The notes: generated by a model from the sequence alone, not told the origin. A stretch of 64,000 nt of DNA from Sinomonas gamaensis (GCF_005876955.1 NZ_SSCL01000011.1:62001-126000); one strand, 5' to 3'. Positions 46,774-56,016 are shown, counted from the first letter of the stretch. Made by a program: numbers and translations.

Positions 46774-46774
46774 G

Positions 46775-47314
46775 ATGAGCGACGACCTGCCCGCCCAGCA
46801 GTCCGGGTACACGCGCGCCGTGCTTGCGCTCGGCAGCAACCTCGGGGAGCGTGCCGAGACGCTTGCCGAGGCCGTCTCCGATCTCGTCGATCGGCCCGAG
46901 GTCCGGCTCGTCGACGTCTCGCCCGTCATCCAGACGAAGGCCGTGGGCGGCCCAGAAGGCCAGCCGGACTTCCTGAACATGGTCATGATCGTCCAGACCA
47001 GTCTCGGGCCGTACGAGCTGCTCGCCCACTGCCAGGCTGTCGAGGCCAAGCACCTGCGCACCCGTGAGGTCCGCTGGGGTCCGCGCACTCTCGACGTCGA
47101 CATCATCGTCTACGGCAACCTCGTCCAGGATGATCCGATCCTGACCCTCCCGCATCCGCGCGCCGCCGAACGCGCGTTCGTGCTCTTCCCGTGGCTCCTC
47201 ATCGACCCGACGGCGGTCCTCGAAGGGCATCCGATCGTCGAGCTCCTCGAAGACTGCTCTGATTCCAGCGGCATCGAGGACTACGACATGCTGCTGGACG
47301 AGGGGCTTGCATGA
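46775..47314 (+). CDS. folK: Hydroxymethyldihydropterin pyrophosphokinase
   Basis: A 179-residue kinase from the ATG at 46775. Family marks are AVLALGSNLGERAETLAEAV and the HPPK signature VRWGPRTLDVDIIVYG. It activates the pterin alcohol for FolP. Its stop overlaps the next ATG by four bases, so the DUF3180 gene is coupled to the folate operon. Confidence 0.96.
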   Translation: MSDDLPAQQSGYTRAVLALGSNLGERAETLAEAVSDLVDRPEVRLVDVSPVIQTKAVGGPEGQPDFLNMVMIVQTSLGPYELLAHCQAVEAKHLRTREVRWGPRTLDVDIIVYGNLVQDDPILTLPHPRAAERAFVLFPWLLIDPTAVLEGHPIVELLEDCSDSSGIEDYDMLLDEGLA

Positions 47315-47823
47315 AGCCACTCCGTCTCACCGTGCTCGCGCTCATCGGCGTGGTCCTCGGCCTCCTGGGCTTCGCCGCCACCGAGCTCTCCGACCGCGCC
47401 TCGGCGACCACGCCGGTCCTGCCCTACAGCGCGCTCGGAAGCATGGCGGTCATCGCCGTCTTCACACTCGCGCTCGGCATCCGCGTGCTGCGCTGGCGGA
47501 ACGAGAAGAAGCGCAAGCGGATGATCGACCCCATCTTCGCGGCCCGCACGCTCGTCCTCGCCCACGCCTGCGCGTACGCGGGCGCCGTCCTCCTCGGCTG
47601 GCACGCCGGCGTCGTGGCGAACCAGATTCCGGTCTGGGCGGTTCGGGCCACGAGCCCTGTGGTGCTGCAGGCCGTGGCCATGATGGGAGGCGGCGTGGTC
47701 ATGGTGGCGATCGGCCTCCTGGTCGAGCGTTTCTGCCGAGTCCCTCCCGAGGACACCGACGAGGCCGAGGGCGGAGGCTCAGGCCCCACACGCGCGGGTG
47801 ACGCCGAGGGCGGGTTCGCGTGA
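47311..47823 (+). CDS. DUF3180 membrane protein
   Basis: A 170-residue protein with four hydrophobic helices at about 6-24, 43-58, 80-98 and 118-140. Between helices 2 and 3 is a basic loop (RWRNEKKRKRM). This fits the actinobacterial DUF3180 family that regularly follows folK; its role is unknown. A disordered acidic tail (EDTDEAEGGG) ends the chain. It overlaps both folK and the next gene by four bases, so it is part of the same transcript. Confidence 0.9.
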   Translation: MKPLRLTVLALIGVVLGLLGFAATELSDRASATTPVLPYSALGSMAVIAVFTLALGIRVLRWRNEKKRKRMIDPIFAARTLVLAHACAYAGAVLLGWHAGVVANQIPVWAVRATSPVVLQAVAMMGGGVVMVAIGLLVERFCRVPPEDTDEAEGGGSGPTRAGDAEGGFA

Positions 47824-48749
47824 CCCGTCCCGGACGGCTTGGAGTCGGCATCATCGGTGCGGGCAAGGTGGGCGCGGTCCTCGGTGCGGCCTTGCGCGCT
47901 GCCGAACACGCCGTCGTCGGCGTCTCCGCGGTGTCGGAGGCGAGCCGGGAGCGCGCGGAGACCCTGCTTCCGGGGGTGCCGATCCTGGAGATTCCCGACG
48001 TCGTCGAGCGCGCAGAGCTCGTGCTCCTTGCGGTGCCGGATGACGCGCTCGGCCCGCTCGTGGAGGGCCTTGCGAAGCTCGGCGCATGGCAGCCGGGGCA
48101 GCTCGTGGCGCACACGTCCGGGCGCCACGGCGTGGGCGTCCTCGCCCCGGTGCGCGCGGCCGGGGCCATCCCGCTCGCGATCCATCCGGCCATGACGTTC
48201 ACGGGGATGAGCCTCGATCTGGGGCGCATCCTTGACTGCCGCTTCGGGGTGACCGCCGACCCGGCGATGCTGCCGATCGCCCAGGCCCTCGTCGTCGAGA
48301 TGGGGGCCGAGCCGGTGGTCATCGCCGAGGGGGACCGCGCCGCGTACCACGCAGCGCTCGCGCATGGATCGAATCACCTCGTCACGCTGGTGGCACAGGC
48401 GGCCGAGATCCTCGGCCGGATCGGCGTGGAGGAGCCCGACCACCTCCTCGGGCCGCTTCTCCGCGCCTCGCTCGACAACGCGCTCGCTGCCGGCGAGGCT
48501 GCGCTGACGGGCCCCGTCGCGCGAGGCGACGTGGGGACCGTGGCAGCCCATGCGGAGGCGCTGGCCGAGCTTGCGGACTCAGGGGCGGCCGACGGCGGAG
48601 CCTCCGACATCCTCGAGGCCTACCGCGCGATGGCCCTCGCCACGGCGCGCCGCGCGGAACGCCGCGGCCTGTATGGGCCCGCAACGCGGGAGCGGCTCGA
48701 GGAAGCCCTCGAGCCGGGCGAGAACGAGAACCCGAGGGAGGAACTCTAG
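47820..48749 (+). CDS. Rossmann-like and DUF2520 domain protein
   Basis: A 309-residue protein from a GTG overlapping the DUF3180 stop. The N-terminal dinucleotide site is GVGIIGAGKVGAVLGAALR, followed by a middle IHPAMTFTGMSLDL and a helical DUF2520 half (AYHAALAHGSNHLVTLVAQA). The layout resembles ketopantoate or pyrroline reductases, and the position right before panC suggests a reductase in pantothenate supply, but this is inference. Confidence 0.9.
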   Translation: MTRPGRLGVGIIGAGKVGAVLGAALRAAEHAVVGVSAVSEASRERAETLLPGVPILEIPDVVERAELVLLAVPDDALGPLVEGLAKLGAWQPGQLVAHTSGRHGVGVLAPVRAAGAIPLAIHPAMTFTGMSLDLGRILDCRFGVTADPAMLPIAQALVVEMGAEPVVIAEGDRAAYHAALAHGSNHLVTLVAQAAEILGRIGVEEPDHLLGPLLRASLDNALAAGEAALTGPVARGDVGTVAAHAEALAELADSGAADGGASDILEAYRAMALATARRAERRGLYGPATRERLEEALEPGENENPREEL

Positions 48750-49664
48750 ATGCCCATCACGGTTGTTCACACGAAGGCCGACCTGAGGTCCGAGGTCGCG
48801 CGGCTCATCCGGGAGCATGCGGGTCGACGAGGATCCGCGCCGTCGCTCGGTCTCGTCCCCACGATGGGTGCCCTCCACAGCGGACATCGTCGCCTCGCCG
48901 AGGCGGCGGTTGCGGCGAACGACGTGGTGGTGGCCAGCATCTTCGTCAATCCTCTGCAGTTCGGCGACCCGAAAGACCTCGAGCGCTATCCGCGCACGCT
49001 CGAGGCCGACGCCGCGCTCCTTGAGTCTGTGGGGGTGGACCTGGCCTTCGCGCCGTCCGTGGAGGAGATGTACCCCGGCGGCGATCCGCTCGTCCGCGTG
49101 ACTGCCGGCCCGCTCGCCGGCAAGTGGGAGGGTGCGTCGAGGCCGGGCCATTTCGACGGCGTCCTGACGGTCGTCTCCAAGCTGTTCCACCTCGCGATGC
49201 CGGGCCCGGCCGCGGGGCAGCCCACCGCGTTCCGTGCGTATTTCGGGCAGAAGGATGCCCAGCAGCTCGCGATCGTGCGCCGCATGGTCAAGGATCTCGA
49301 CTTTCCCGTCGAGGTGGTCGGGGTGCCGATCGTCCGCGCCGAGGACGGCCTCGCGCTTTCCAGCCGCAACCAGTTCCTGAGCGCCGAGCAGCGCGAGGCG
49401 GCGCTCGTGCTTTCCCGGGCGTTGCGGCTCGTGGATGAGCGCGCCACGGCGCACGAACCGCTCGAGCCCGACGACGCCGTCGACCTCATCAAGTCCCAGC
49501 CCGGCGTCGAGCTCGACTATTTCGAGGTCGTCGACCCGGACACTCTCGAGCCGCTCGCGTTCAACTGCCGCGAGACCCCGTTCACGGGGGAGGCGCTCGC
49601 GATTGTCGCAGCACGTGTCGGCGACGTCCGGCTGATCGACAGCATGCCTCTCAAGGCCCGCTAA
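48750..49664 (+). CDS. panC: Pantothenate synthetase
   Basis: A 304-residue adenylating enzyme that condenses pantoate and beta-alanine. The ATG directly follows the previous stop. The HIGH-like segment is [17 protein letters not shown], the pantoate pocket is [16 protein letters not shown], with [19 protein letters not shown] and [16 protein letters not shown] as the KMSKS-like end. Completes the CoA-precursor step together with the upstream Rossmann protein if that is a reductase. The palindrome at 49668-49802 starts four bases after its stop. Confidence 0.96.
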   Translation: MPITVVHTKADLRSEVARLIREHAGRRGSAPSLGLVPTMGALHSGHRRLAEAAVAANDVVVASIFVNPLQFGDPKDLERYPRTLEADAALLESVGVDLAFAPSVEEMYPGGDPLVRVTAGPLAGKWEGASRPGHFDGVLTVVSKLFHLAMPGPAAGQPTAFRAYFGQKDAQQLAIVRRMVKDLDFPVEVVGVPIVRAEDGLALSSRNQFLSAEQREAALVLSRALRLVDERATAHEPLEPDDAVDLIKSQPGVELDYFEVVDPDTLEPLAFNCRETPFTGEALAIVAARVGDVRLIDSMPLKAR

Positions 49665-49667
49665 CCC

Positions 49668-49802
49668 CCCACCGTTTCGGGTACGCCAACTTCCCTCCTG
49701 GACCGACTCGGGTGCAGATACTTCCGAGCCTCGCCGCGGGCAGGGTCAGTATCTGTACCTGAGACAGGGAGAGGGGCGACTTGGTGTACCCGAGACGGTG
49801 GG
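49668..49802. repeat. 135-bp nested palindrome with the GTCTCGGGTAC motif
   Basis: Outer arms 49668-49691 and 49779-49802 match inverted at 21 of 24 bases and carry near-copies of the 18-bp motif seen in the MFS gene (17/18 and 16/18). Nested inside, ACTCGGGTGCAGATACT starting near 49706 pairs with AGTATCTGTACCTGAGAC near 49749. It fills the space between panC and the convergent hydrolase gene, so it could also terminate transcription. Confidence 0.85.
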
Positions 49803-49814
49803 AGCGGGGCGAGG

Positions 49815-50666
49815 TCAGGAGGAGAAGAACTCCGCCAGCCGCTCGATGAGGGCGCGGGCGGGCCGTTCAGGAGCGTCGTGGGCGAGCTTCGGGAGGACGT
49901 CGAAATCGGAGGCTGGCAGCACGCCGTCGAGCTTTTGGGCCGCCTCGGCGAAGTACTCGGGGCTGGCCCCGCCCACGAGGAACAGCGTCTCGAGCGGCAG
50001 GGCATCGAACGGCGCGGCCTTGGAATCGGCGGCGAGGACCGCCCGGATCTCGCGGGGGCCCGTCGGCAGTAGCCGGGTGAGGACCTTGCCCGGCTGGGTC
50101 CGGCTGCCGATCCGGTTGAGCACGGTCAGGATGGGCAGCGGCAGCTTGGAAACCGGGCCGGCCGTCTGGAGGCCACGCAGCAGCACGGCGAGGGCCTTCT
50201 CCTCGTCCCCGTGAGCGAGCGCGGCTTCGTAGTCGTCGAGCCACCCCGCGCTGTAACTGCCGTTGAACGAGATGATGGGGTCGTAGACGGCGAGCTGGGC
50301 AATGTCGAGCGTGCGCCCGCCGTGCAGCGCGATGCACCCGCCGTAATTGTGGCCGAACACCGCCTGCGAGCCAGTGTGGGCGAGCACAGCGCCCAGATCC
50401 GAGATTTCGACGGCGAGCGAGTAGTCCTCGGGCTGGGCCGACGACGCCCCGCGGCCCCTGCGGTTGTAGAGGTGGACGGGGGCATGGAGGGATTCGGCGA
50501 GGCGCTGCGCGAAGTCGCGGTAGAGTTCGGCGGTCACCATCGAGCCGTGGACGACGACGACGCCGCCTTCGGTCTGCCCGTCGCCGGCGGCTGTGAACAG
50601 CTCGAGGACCGCGCCGTCAGGGGTCTGAACGGAAGAGCCGAGGATCTGGGTGGCTGCCATGGGCAT
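49815..50666 (-). CDS. Alpha/beta hydrolase-fold protein lacking the usual nucleophile
   Basis: A 283-residue protein with the alpha/beta hydrolase layout: VVVVHGSMVTAELYRDFAQR (oxyanion strand-loop), VHLYNRRGRGASSAQPEDYS and the elbow FGHNYGG. The elbow has Asn at position 107 where the family has Ser, Asp or Cys, read as AAT on the coding strand. A late HD pair is present. Either the enzyme uses another residue or it is non-catalytic. Start could be the ATG at 50666 or at 50660. Divergent from lysS. Confidence 0.85.
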   Translation of the reverse strand: MPMAATQILGSSVQTPDGAVLELFTAAGDGQTEGGVVVVHGSMVTAELYRDFAQRLAESLHAPVHLYNRRGRGASSAQPEDYSLAVEISDLGAVLAHTGSQAVFGHNYGGCIALHGGRTLDIAQLAVYDPIISFNGSYSAGWLDDYEAALAHGDEEKALAVLLRGLQTAGPVSKLPLPILTVLNRIGSRTQPGKVLTRLLPTGPREIRAVLAADSKAAPFDALPLETLFLVGGASPEYFAEAAQKLDGVLPASDFDVLPKLAHDAPERPARALIERLAEFFSS

Positions 50667-50705
50667 GAGCCTAGCCCACAGGCCGCTGGCCTAGAATTGA
50701 ATGCT

Positions 50706-52238
50706 GTGACTGCGCAGAACACCGCCCAAGGGGCAGAGCCGGCGACCAAGACCGGCATCGAGCCAGCCGACGCCAGCGAACAGATGCACGTGCGGATGGA
50801 GAAGCGCGGCAAGCTCCTCGCCCGCGGTGAGGAACCGTATCCGGTCAGGCTCGAGCGCAGTCATTCGCTCGCTGACATCCGCGCGAAGTACCCCGAGCTC
50901 GAGCCGGACACCGCCACGGGAGACGTGGTCGGCGTCGTCGGCCGCGTGGTGTTCGTGCGCAACACCGGCAAGCTCTGTTTCGCCACGCTCCAGGAAGGCG
51001 ACGGGACGCGCCTCCAGGCCATGCTGAGCCTCGCGAATGTCGGCGAGGAGCGCCTCGGGGACTGGAAGTCTCTCGTCGACCTCGGCGACCACGTCTACAT
51101 CCACGGCGAGGTCATCTCCTCCCGTCGAGGCGAGCTGTCCGTGATGGCCGACGACTGGAAGATGGCCTCGAAGGCGCTGCGGCCGCTCCCCACGCTGCAC
51201 ACGGAGCTGAGCGAGGAGACGCGCGTCCGCCAGCGCTACGTGGACCTCATGGTCCGCGACGAGGCACGCCAGATGGTGTACACGCGTGCCAAGATCACCA
51301 AGACCGTTCGCGACACTCTCGACTCCCACGGCTACGTGGAAGTCGAGACCCCGATGCTCAATTTGATCCACGGTGGTGCAGCCGCCCGCCCATTCGCGAC
51401 GCATCTCAATGCTTTCGACCAGGACATGACTCTTCGAATCGCCACTGAGCTCTATCTCAAGCGGGCCGTTGTGGGCGGAATCGAGCGCGTCTATGAGATT
51501 GGGCGCGTGTTCCGTAACGAGGGCGTGGATTCAACGCACAGCCCAGAATTTACGACTCTTGAATGCTATGAAGCGTACGCAGATCAATTCGTGATGGCTG
51601 AGCGGATGAAGGAGATCATCCTCAACGTCGCAGATGTCATGGGCAAGCGTCAGATCGAGACTCCTGAAGGAACGATCGATCTTGACGGCGAATGGCGTTG
51701 GCTTGGCGTGTATCCCGGCCTCTCTGAGGCTGTTGGGGAAGAGATCACGCCTGATACTCCGCTTGAAAGGCTCCTCGAGATCGGGGACAAACGCGGCGTG
51801 AAGACAGACCCTTTGTGGACCACGGAAAAGGCGGTTGTGGAGCTGTTCGGCGATATCGTCGAACCGACTCTGCTGAATCCCACGTTCGTCTACGATTACC
51901 CGCCCTCGGCCCAGCCGCTCGCGCGCCCGCACCGCGACGATCCGCGGCTCATTGAGGCATGGGACCTGATTATCGGCGGAATGGAGCGCGGCACGGCGTT
52001 CTCCGAGCTCATCGACCCGGTGATCCAGCGCGAGCGGCTCACTGAGCAGTCGCGACTTGCCGCGGAAGGCGACGACGAGGCCATGCAGCTCGACGAAGAC
52101 TTCCTGCGAGCCCTCGAATACGGGGCGCCGCCCATGGGCGGCATCGGGCTCGGGATCGACCGCCTGGTGATGCTGTTCACTCAGGCGGGCATTCGCGAGA
52201 CCATCCTCTTCCCGCTCCTCAAGCCGGAGACCAACTGA
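50706..52238 (+). CDS. lysS: Lysyl-tRNA synthetase (class II)
   Basis: A 510-residue synthetase from the GTG at 50706, 39 bases from the divergent hydrolase start. An N-terminal OB fold (GDVVGVVGRVVFVRNTGKLC) binds the anticodon. Catalytic motifs are motif 2 in IGRVFRNEGVDSTHSPEFTT and motif 3 in GGIGLGIDRLVMLFTQAGIR. Bases 51361-51900 are only about 56% GC by hand count, well below the rest of the gene, with codons such as GAT, GAA and ATT. The protein itself is intact. Followed after one base by a 55-residue membrane protein gene. Confidence 0.96.
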   Translation: MTAQNTAQGAEPATKTGIEPADASEQMHVRMEKRGKLLARGEEPYPVRLERSHSLADIRAKYPELEPDTATGDVVGVVGRVVFVRNTGKLCFATLQEGDGTRLQAMLSLANVGEERLGDWKSLVDLGDHVYIHGEVISSRRGELSVMADDWKMASKALRPLPTLHTELSEETRVRQRYVDLMVRDEARQMVYTRAKITKTVRDTLDSHGYVEVETPMLNLIHGGAAARPFATHLNAFDQDMTLRIATELYLKRAVVGGIERVYEIGRVFRNEGVDSTHSPEFTTLECYEAYADQFVMAERMKEIILNVADVMGKRQIETPEGTIDLDGEWRWLGVYPGLSEAVGEEITPDTPLERLLEIGDKRGVKTDPLWTTEKAVVELFGDIVEPTLLNPTFVYDYPPSAQPLARPHRDDPRLIEAWDLIIGGMERGTAFSELIDPVIQRERLTEQSRLAAEGDDEAMQLDEDFLRALEYGAPPMGGIGLGIDRLVMLFTQAGIRETILFPLLKPETN

Positions 52239-52239
52239 T

Positions 52240-52407
52240 ATGGATTACGTAGCGGTCCTGCTGCCCCCGGTACTCGTCGGACTCATTTTCTGGTTCGCGA
52301 TCCGGGCGATATTCAACGCGGACAAGTCAGAGCGTGAAGCGCTCGCCCAAGCCGAAAGGGATGCCCAAGCGGCGGACGAAGGGAAAAGTTCTCCCCCTGC
52401 CGCCTGA
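52240..52407 (+). CDS. 55-residue membrane protein between lysS and lsr2
   Basis: A short gene read directly: ATG at 52240, two bases after the lysS stop, to TGA at 52405-52407. One N-terminal helix (YVAVLLPPVLVGLIFWFAI) is followed by a charged, Ala-rich tail (DKSEREALAQAERDAQAADE). The spacing suggests translational coupling with lysS. No function is known to me; I recall short membrane-protein genes in this position in related genomes. The lsr2 promoter lies just after its stop. Confidence 0.75.
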   Translation: MDYVAVLLPPVLVGLIFWFAIRAIFNADKSEREALAQAERDAQAADEGKSSPPAA

Positions 52408-52413
52408 TTCGTT

Positions 52414-52442
52414 TTGACGTGCTGGTGATGCCGAAGCATAAT
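52414..52442 (+). promoter_or_regulatory. Sigma70-type promoter of lsr2
   Basis: TTGACG at 52414-52419 and CATAAT at 52437-52442 with a 17-base spacer, in DNA that is AT-rich for this genome. It would start a transcript near 52449 with a leader of about 94 bases before the lsr2 ATG. Lsr2 itself prefers AT-rich DNA, so autoregulation here is plausible. Confidence 0.75.
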
Positions 52443-52542
52443 GGCAGTGCGATAAGGGCGCTCATTCCGTATATTTGCGCCGGCGGCACGCAGTGGCTTG
52501 AGAGACATACCGATCCCCAGCACGGACAGAGAAGAGAATCCC

Positions 52543-52887
52543 ATGGCACAAAAAGTCAAGATCATCCTTGTTGACGACCTCGACGGCGGTTCCGCTGACG
52601 AGACCGTGCGCTTCGGGATCGATGGCGCGAGCTACGAGATTGACCTTTCGAACGCGAATGCTTCGAAGCTCCGTGAGTCCCTCAAGGATTATGTCTCTGC
52701 AGCCCGCAAGTCCTCCTCCCGCGGCGGCCAGCAGCAGCCTCGCGCCCGCGCAACGTCCGGTGGTTCTTCGCGGAATTCGGAATCCGCGAAGATCCGTCAG
52801 TGGGCCCGGGACAACGGCTACAGCGTGAACAGCCGCGGCCGGATCCAGGCCGAGATCCAGGAGGCCTACCGCAAGGCGAACGGCTGA
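52543..52887 (+). CDS. lsr2: Lsr2 nucleoid-associated protein
   Basis: A 114-residue H-NS-like silencer from the ATG at 52543. The N-terminal oligomerisation domain reads AQKVKIILVDDLDGG and VRFGIDGASYEIDLSNANA; a Ser/Arg/Gln-rich linker follows (about 66-85), then the DNA-binding domain IRQWARDNGYSVNSRGRIQA, whose RGR loop enters the minor groove of AT-rich DNA. It silences foreign AT-rich genes. A longer reading from 52498 is rejected. Confidence 0.96.
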   Translation: MAQKVKIILVDDLDGGSADETVRFGIDGASYEIDLSNANASKLRESLKDYVSAARKSSSRGGQQQPRARATSGGSSRNSESAKIRQWARDNGYSVNSRGRIQAEIQEAYRKANG

Positions 52888-52907
52888 TCTCTCAGTTCAC
52901 GAGATTC

Positions 52908-52942
52908 ACGGGGACCCGGCGCGAACGGCGCCGGGTCCCCGT
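52908..52942 (+). terminator. lsr2 terminator, 15-bp stem
   Basis: A perfect stem, ACGGGGACCCGGCGC at 52908-52922 with 52928-52942, loop of five bases, followed by TCGTTAAT. It separates lsr2 from clpC. Confidence 0.88.
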
Positions 52943-53005
52943 TCGTTAATCCAACGCACCGAATCCGACTCACCGCGACGGCATCCGACTCTCCTCGACG
53001 ACGCG

Positions 53006-53023
53006 GTTCACCCCGTGGCGAAC
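53006..53023 (+). promoter_or_regulatory. Imperfect palindrome upstream of clpC
   Basis: GTTCACCCCGTGGCGAAC pairs at 7 of 9 positions. It recalls the TTCGC/GCGAA type sites bound by ClgR upstream of actinobacterial clp genes, but the inner spacing is one base longer than the consensus I remember. A TAGCAT at 53051-53056 could be the clpC -10 box. The rest of 52943-53122 shows nothing further that I can assign. Confidence 0.35.
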
Positions 53024-53122
53024 AGCCGTGTGCGGAGGGGCCCCGGCACGTAGCATCGAACTACTTGCCAGTGCTGTCTTCGGCAGCCCTGCACCCACCA
53101 GCAACACCGGGGAGTTCGAGCG

Positions 53123-55645
53123 ATGTTCGAGAGATTCACAGACCGCGCCCGCCGCGTGGTCGTGCTGGCCCAAGAAGAGGCCCGCATGCTCAACCACAAC
53201 TACATCGGCACCGAGCACATCCTCCTGGGTCTTATCCACGAGGGGGAGGGAGTGGCCGCCAAGGCCCTCGAATCCCTTGGTATCTCCTTGGACGGTGTGC
53301 GGGAGCAGGTGCAGGAGATTATCGGCCAGGGGCAGCAAGCTCCGTCCGGCCACATTCCCTTCACACCACGTGCCAAGAAGGTGCTCGAGCTGTCCCTGCG
53401 CGAAGCGCTCCAGCTCGGCCACAACTACATCGGCACCGAGCACATCCTCCTCGGCCTCATCCGCGAGGGCGAGGGCGTTGCCGCTCAGGTGCTCGTCAAG
53501 CTGGGCGCGGACCTCAACCGCGTGCGCCAGCAGGTCATCCAGCTGCTTTCCGGGTACCAGGGCAAGGAGACGGCGTCGGCGGGCACCGGTTCCGGCCAGC
53601 CCGAGGGCAGCCCGGCCGGTTCCGTGGTCCTCGACCAGTTCGGCCGCAACCTGACCCAGGCGGCGCGCGAGAACAAGCTCGATCCCGTGATCGGGCGCGA
53701 GCATGAGATGGAACGCGTCATGCAGGTCCTCTCGCGGCGCACCAAGAACAACCCCGTGCTCATCGGCGAGCCCGGCGTCGGCAAGACCGCCGTCGTCGAG
53801 GGTCTCGCGCAGGCGATCGTTCGCGGCGACGTCCCGGAGACCATCAAGGACAAGCAGCTCTACACGCTTGACCTCGGCTCCCTCGTGGCTGGCTCCCGCT
53901 ACCGCGGCGACTTCGAAGAGCGCCTCAAGAAGGTCCTCAAGGAGATCCGCACGCGCGGCGACATCATCCTCTTCATCGACGAGATCCACACCCTCGTCGG
54001 TGCGGGTGCCGCCGAGGGCGCGATCGACGCGGCGAGCATCCTCAAGCCGATGCTGGCCCGCGGGGAGCTCCAGACGATCGGCGCCACGACGCTTGACGAG
54101 TACCGCAAGCACATCGAGAAGGATGCTGCGCTCGAGCGGCGCTTCCAGCCGATCCAGGTCGCCGAGCCGACCGTTGCGCTCACCATCGAGATCCTCAAGG
54201 GCCTCCGCGACCGCTACGAGGCCCACCACCGGGTGACGATCACGGACAGCGCTCTCGCGGCGGCAGCAAACCTGTCCGAGCGGTACATCAGCGACCGCTT
54301 CCTCCCGGACAAGGCGATCGACCTCATCGACGAGGCGGGCGCGCGCCTGCGCATCCGCCGGATGACGGCCCCGCCGGAGCTCAAGGCGCTCGACGAGCGC
54401 ATCGCCGGGCTCAAGCTCGAAAAGGAGTCCGCGATTGACGCGCAGGACTTCGAGGGCGCCGCGGCGTTGCGCGACAAGGAGCAGAAGCTCATTGCCGAGC
54501 GCGCCGAGCGCGAGCGGGCCTGGAAGTCCGGCGATATGGACGGCGTGGCCGAGGTGGACGAGGAGCTCGTGGCCGAGGTGCTCGCGAACTCTACCGGCAT
54601 CCCGGTGTTCAAGCTGACCGAGGAGGAGTCCTCGCGCCTGCTGCACATGGAGGAGGAGCTGCACAAGCGGGTCGTCGGCCAGGACGACGCGATCAAGGCG
54701 CTCTCCCGCTCCATCCGCCGCACCCGTGCGGGCCTGAAGGATCCGAAGCGTCCGGGTGGGTCGTTCATCTTCGCGGGCCCGACCGGCGTCGGCAAGACCG
54801 AGCTCGCCAAGGCCCTCGCCGAGTTCCTCTTCGGCGAAGAGGACGCGCTCATCACGCTGGACATGTCCGAGTTCTCCGAGAAGCACACGGTCTCGCGGCT
54901 GTTCGGTGCCCCTCCGGGCTACGTCGGCTACGAGGAGGGCGGCCAGCTCACCGAGAAGGTGCGCCGTCGGCCGTTCTCGGTGGTCCTGTTCGACGAGGTG
55001 GAGAAGGCCCACGCGGACCTCTTCAACTCGCTCCTGCAGATCCTGGAGGACGGGCGCCTCACGGACAGCCAGGGCCGGGTCGTGGACTTCAAGAACACGA
55101 TCATCATCATGACGACCAATCTGGGGACGCGAGACATCTCCAAGGGCGTCATGACCGGCTTCCAGTCGGGCACGGACACCAAGACCACCTATGAGCGGAT
55201 GAAGGCTCGCGTGACGGAGGAGCTCAAGCAGCACTTCCGCCCCGAGTTCCTCAACCGCGTCGATGACGTTGTGGTGTTCCCGCAGCTGACGCAGGAAGAG
55301 ATCATCGAGATCGTCGACCTCATGATCGAGCGGCTCGAGAAGCGCCTCAAGGACAAGGACATGGGCATCGAGCTCACGCAGAAGGCGAAGATTCTCCTTG
55401 CCACGCGTGGCTACGATCCCGCGATGGGCGCGCGGCCGCTGCGTCGCGTGATCCAGAGCGAGATCGAGGACCAGCTGTCCGAGAAGATCCTCTTCGGGGA
55501 CATTTCCGCGGGCGACATCGTCCTCGTCGATGTCGAGGGCGAGGGCGACCTCGCGAAGTTCACCTTCGCCGGCACCCCCCGTCCGCGCGTCCCCGAGGTC
55601 GTCTCGGCGGCCAAGGGTGGCGGCTCGAAAGAGCTCGGCGCCTGA
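53123..55645 (+). CDS. clpC: ClpC ATP-dependent unfoldase
   Basis: An 840-residue Hsp100 protein that unfolds substrates for the ClpP peptidase. The N-terminal domain holds two Clp-N repeats (both with [16 protein letters not shown]-like segments), the first AAA module has Walker A GEPGVGKT at 215-222, a UVR-type middle domain with coiled coil follows near 400-470, and the second AAA has GPTGVGKT at 552-559. [10 protein letters not shown] pore loop and the ClpP-docking region follow. The start ATG has GGGGAG upstream. Ends at a strong terminator. Confidence 0.97.
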   Translation: MFERFTDRARRVVVLAQEEARMLNHNYIGTEHILLGLIHEGEGVAAKALESLGISLDGVREQVQEIIGQGQQAPSGHIPFTPRAKKVLELSLREALQLGHNYIGTEHILLGLIREGEGVAAQVLVKLGADLNRVRQQVIQLLSGYQGKETASAGTGSGQPEGSPAGSVVLDQFGRNLTQAARENKLDPVIGREHEMERVMQVLSRRTKNNPVLIGEPGVGKTAVVEGLAQAIVRGDVPETIKDKQLYTLDLGSLVAGSRYRGDFEERLKKVLKEIRTRGDIILFIDEIHTLVGAGAAEGAIDAASILKPMLARGELQTIGATTLDEYRKHIEKDAALERRFQPIQVAEPTVALTIEILKGLRDRYEAHHRVTITDSALAAAANLSERYISDRFLPDKAIDLIDEAGARLRIRRMTAPPELKALDERIAGLKLEKESAIDAQDFEGAAALRDKEQKLIAERAERERAWKSGDMDGVAEVDEELVAEVLANSTGIPVFKLTEEESSRLLHMEEELHKRVVGQDDAIKALSRSIRRTRAGLKDPKRPGGSFIFAGPTGVGKTELAKALAEFLFGEEDALITLDMSEFSEKHTVSRLFGAPPGYVGYEEGGQLTEKVRRRPFSVVLFDEVEKAHADLFNSLLQILEDGRLTDSQGRVVDFKNTIIIMTTNLGTRDISKGVMTGFQSGTDTKTTYERMKARVTEELKQHFRPEFLNRVDDVVVFPQLTQEEIIEIVDLMIERLEKRLKDKDMGIELTQKAKILLATRGYDPAMGARPLRRVIQSEIEDQLSEKILFGDISAGDIVLVDVEGEGDLAKFTFAGTPRPRVPEVVSAAKGGGSKELGA

Positions 55646-55661
55646 CACTTTCCCAAAGAGC

Positions 55662-55705
55662 ACGACGGCGGTCCCTCACCTTCAGGGGTGAGGGGCCGCC
55701 GTCGT
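55662..55705 (+). terminator. clpC terminator
   Basis: A 19-bp stem (55662-55680 with 55687-55705, one mismatch) and a six-base loop, starting 17 bases after the clpC stop and followed by CTGTTTGG. Confidence 0.85.
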
Positions 55706-55760
55706 CTGTTTGGAGGAGGCTCTGCTGTTTGGAGGGTCCGCCGACGGGAAGGGGGACGTT

Positions 55761-55973
55761 ATGACTGACCGGAATGCTGCAGACGAGACGGGTTCAAACG
55801 ACGTCGAACGGGCCGAAGAACAGGGCGGCTATGGGAGCCCCACGCCGGAGGAGGAGATGGGTCCTCAGGCCGGACAGGAGGCCGGGGGCCGCGAAGGCGA
55901 GGGTGGATCGGCCGGAGATGAGGGCATCGACCCGACGGACAAGGACGGGATGGCGGGTGAACCCACCGACTAA
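55761..55973 (+). CDS. Small acidic disordered protein
   Basis: A 70-residue protein from the ATG at 55761 behind GGGGGA. It consists almost wholly of Glu, Asp, Gly, Ala, Gln, Pro and Ser (GSPTPEEEMGPQAGQEAGGR) and is expected to be unfolded. It lacks aromatic and hydrophobic core residues, any cysteine and any known motif. Similar short acidic, Gly-rich proteins of unknown role occur in related genomes. The good ribosome site supports expression. Confidence 0.6.
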   Translation: MTDRNAADETGSNDVERAEEQGGYGSPTPEEEMGPQAGQEAGGREGEGGSAGDEGIDPTDKDGMAGEPTD

Positions 55974-55986
55974 TAAATCTAAACGC

Positions 55987-56016
55987 TAGACAAACTCGGT
56001 TACTGAAGAGTACAGT
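55987..56016 (+). promoter_or_regulatory. Candidate promoter of the FAD oxidase gene
   Basis: TAGACA at 55987-55992 and TACAGT at 56011-56016, 18 bases apart, in an AT-rich stretch between the acidic-protein gene and the oxidase. A 6-bp inverted repeat, TCTCGG at 56020-56025 and CCGAGA at 56042-56047, lies just downstream and may be an operator. Confidence 0.5.

Noticed and set aside
52970-55663. A 897-codon open frame on the minus strand opposite clpC
   Set aside because: It is the antisense shadow of clpC caused by GC3 bias; the reading is rich in Leu, Glu, Arg and His runs without any domain, and clpC on the plus strand is certain.
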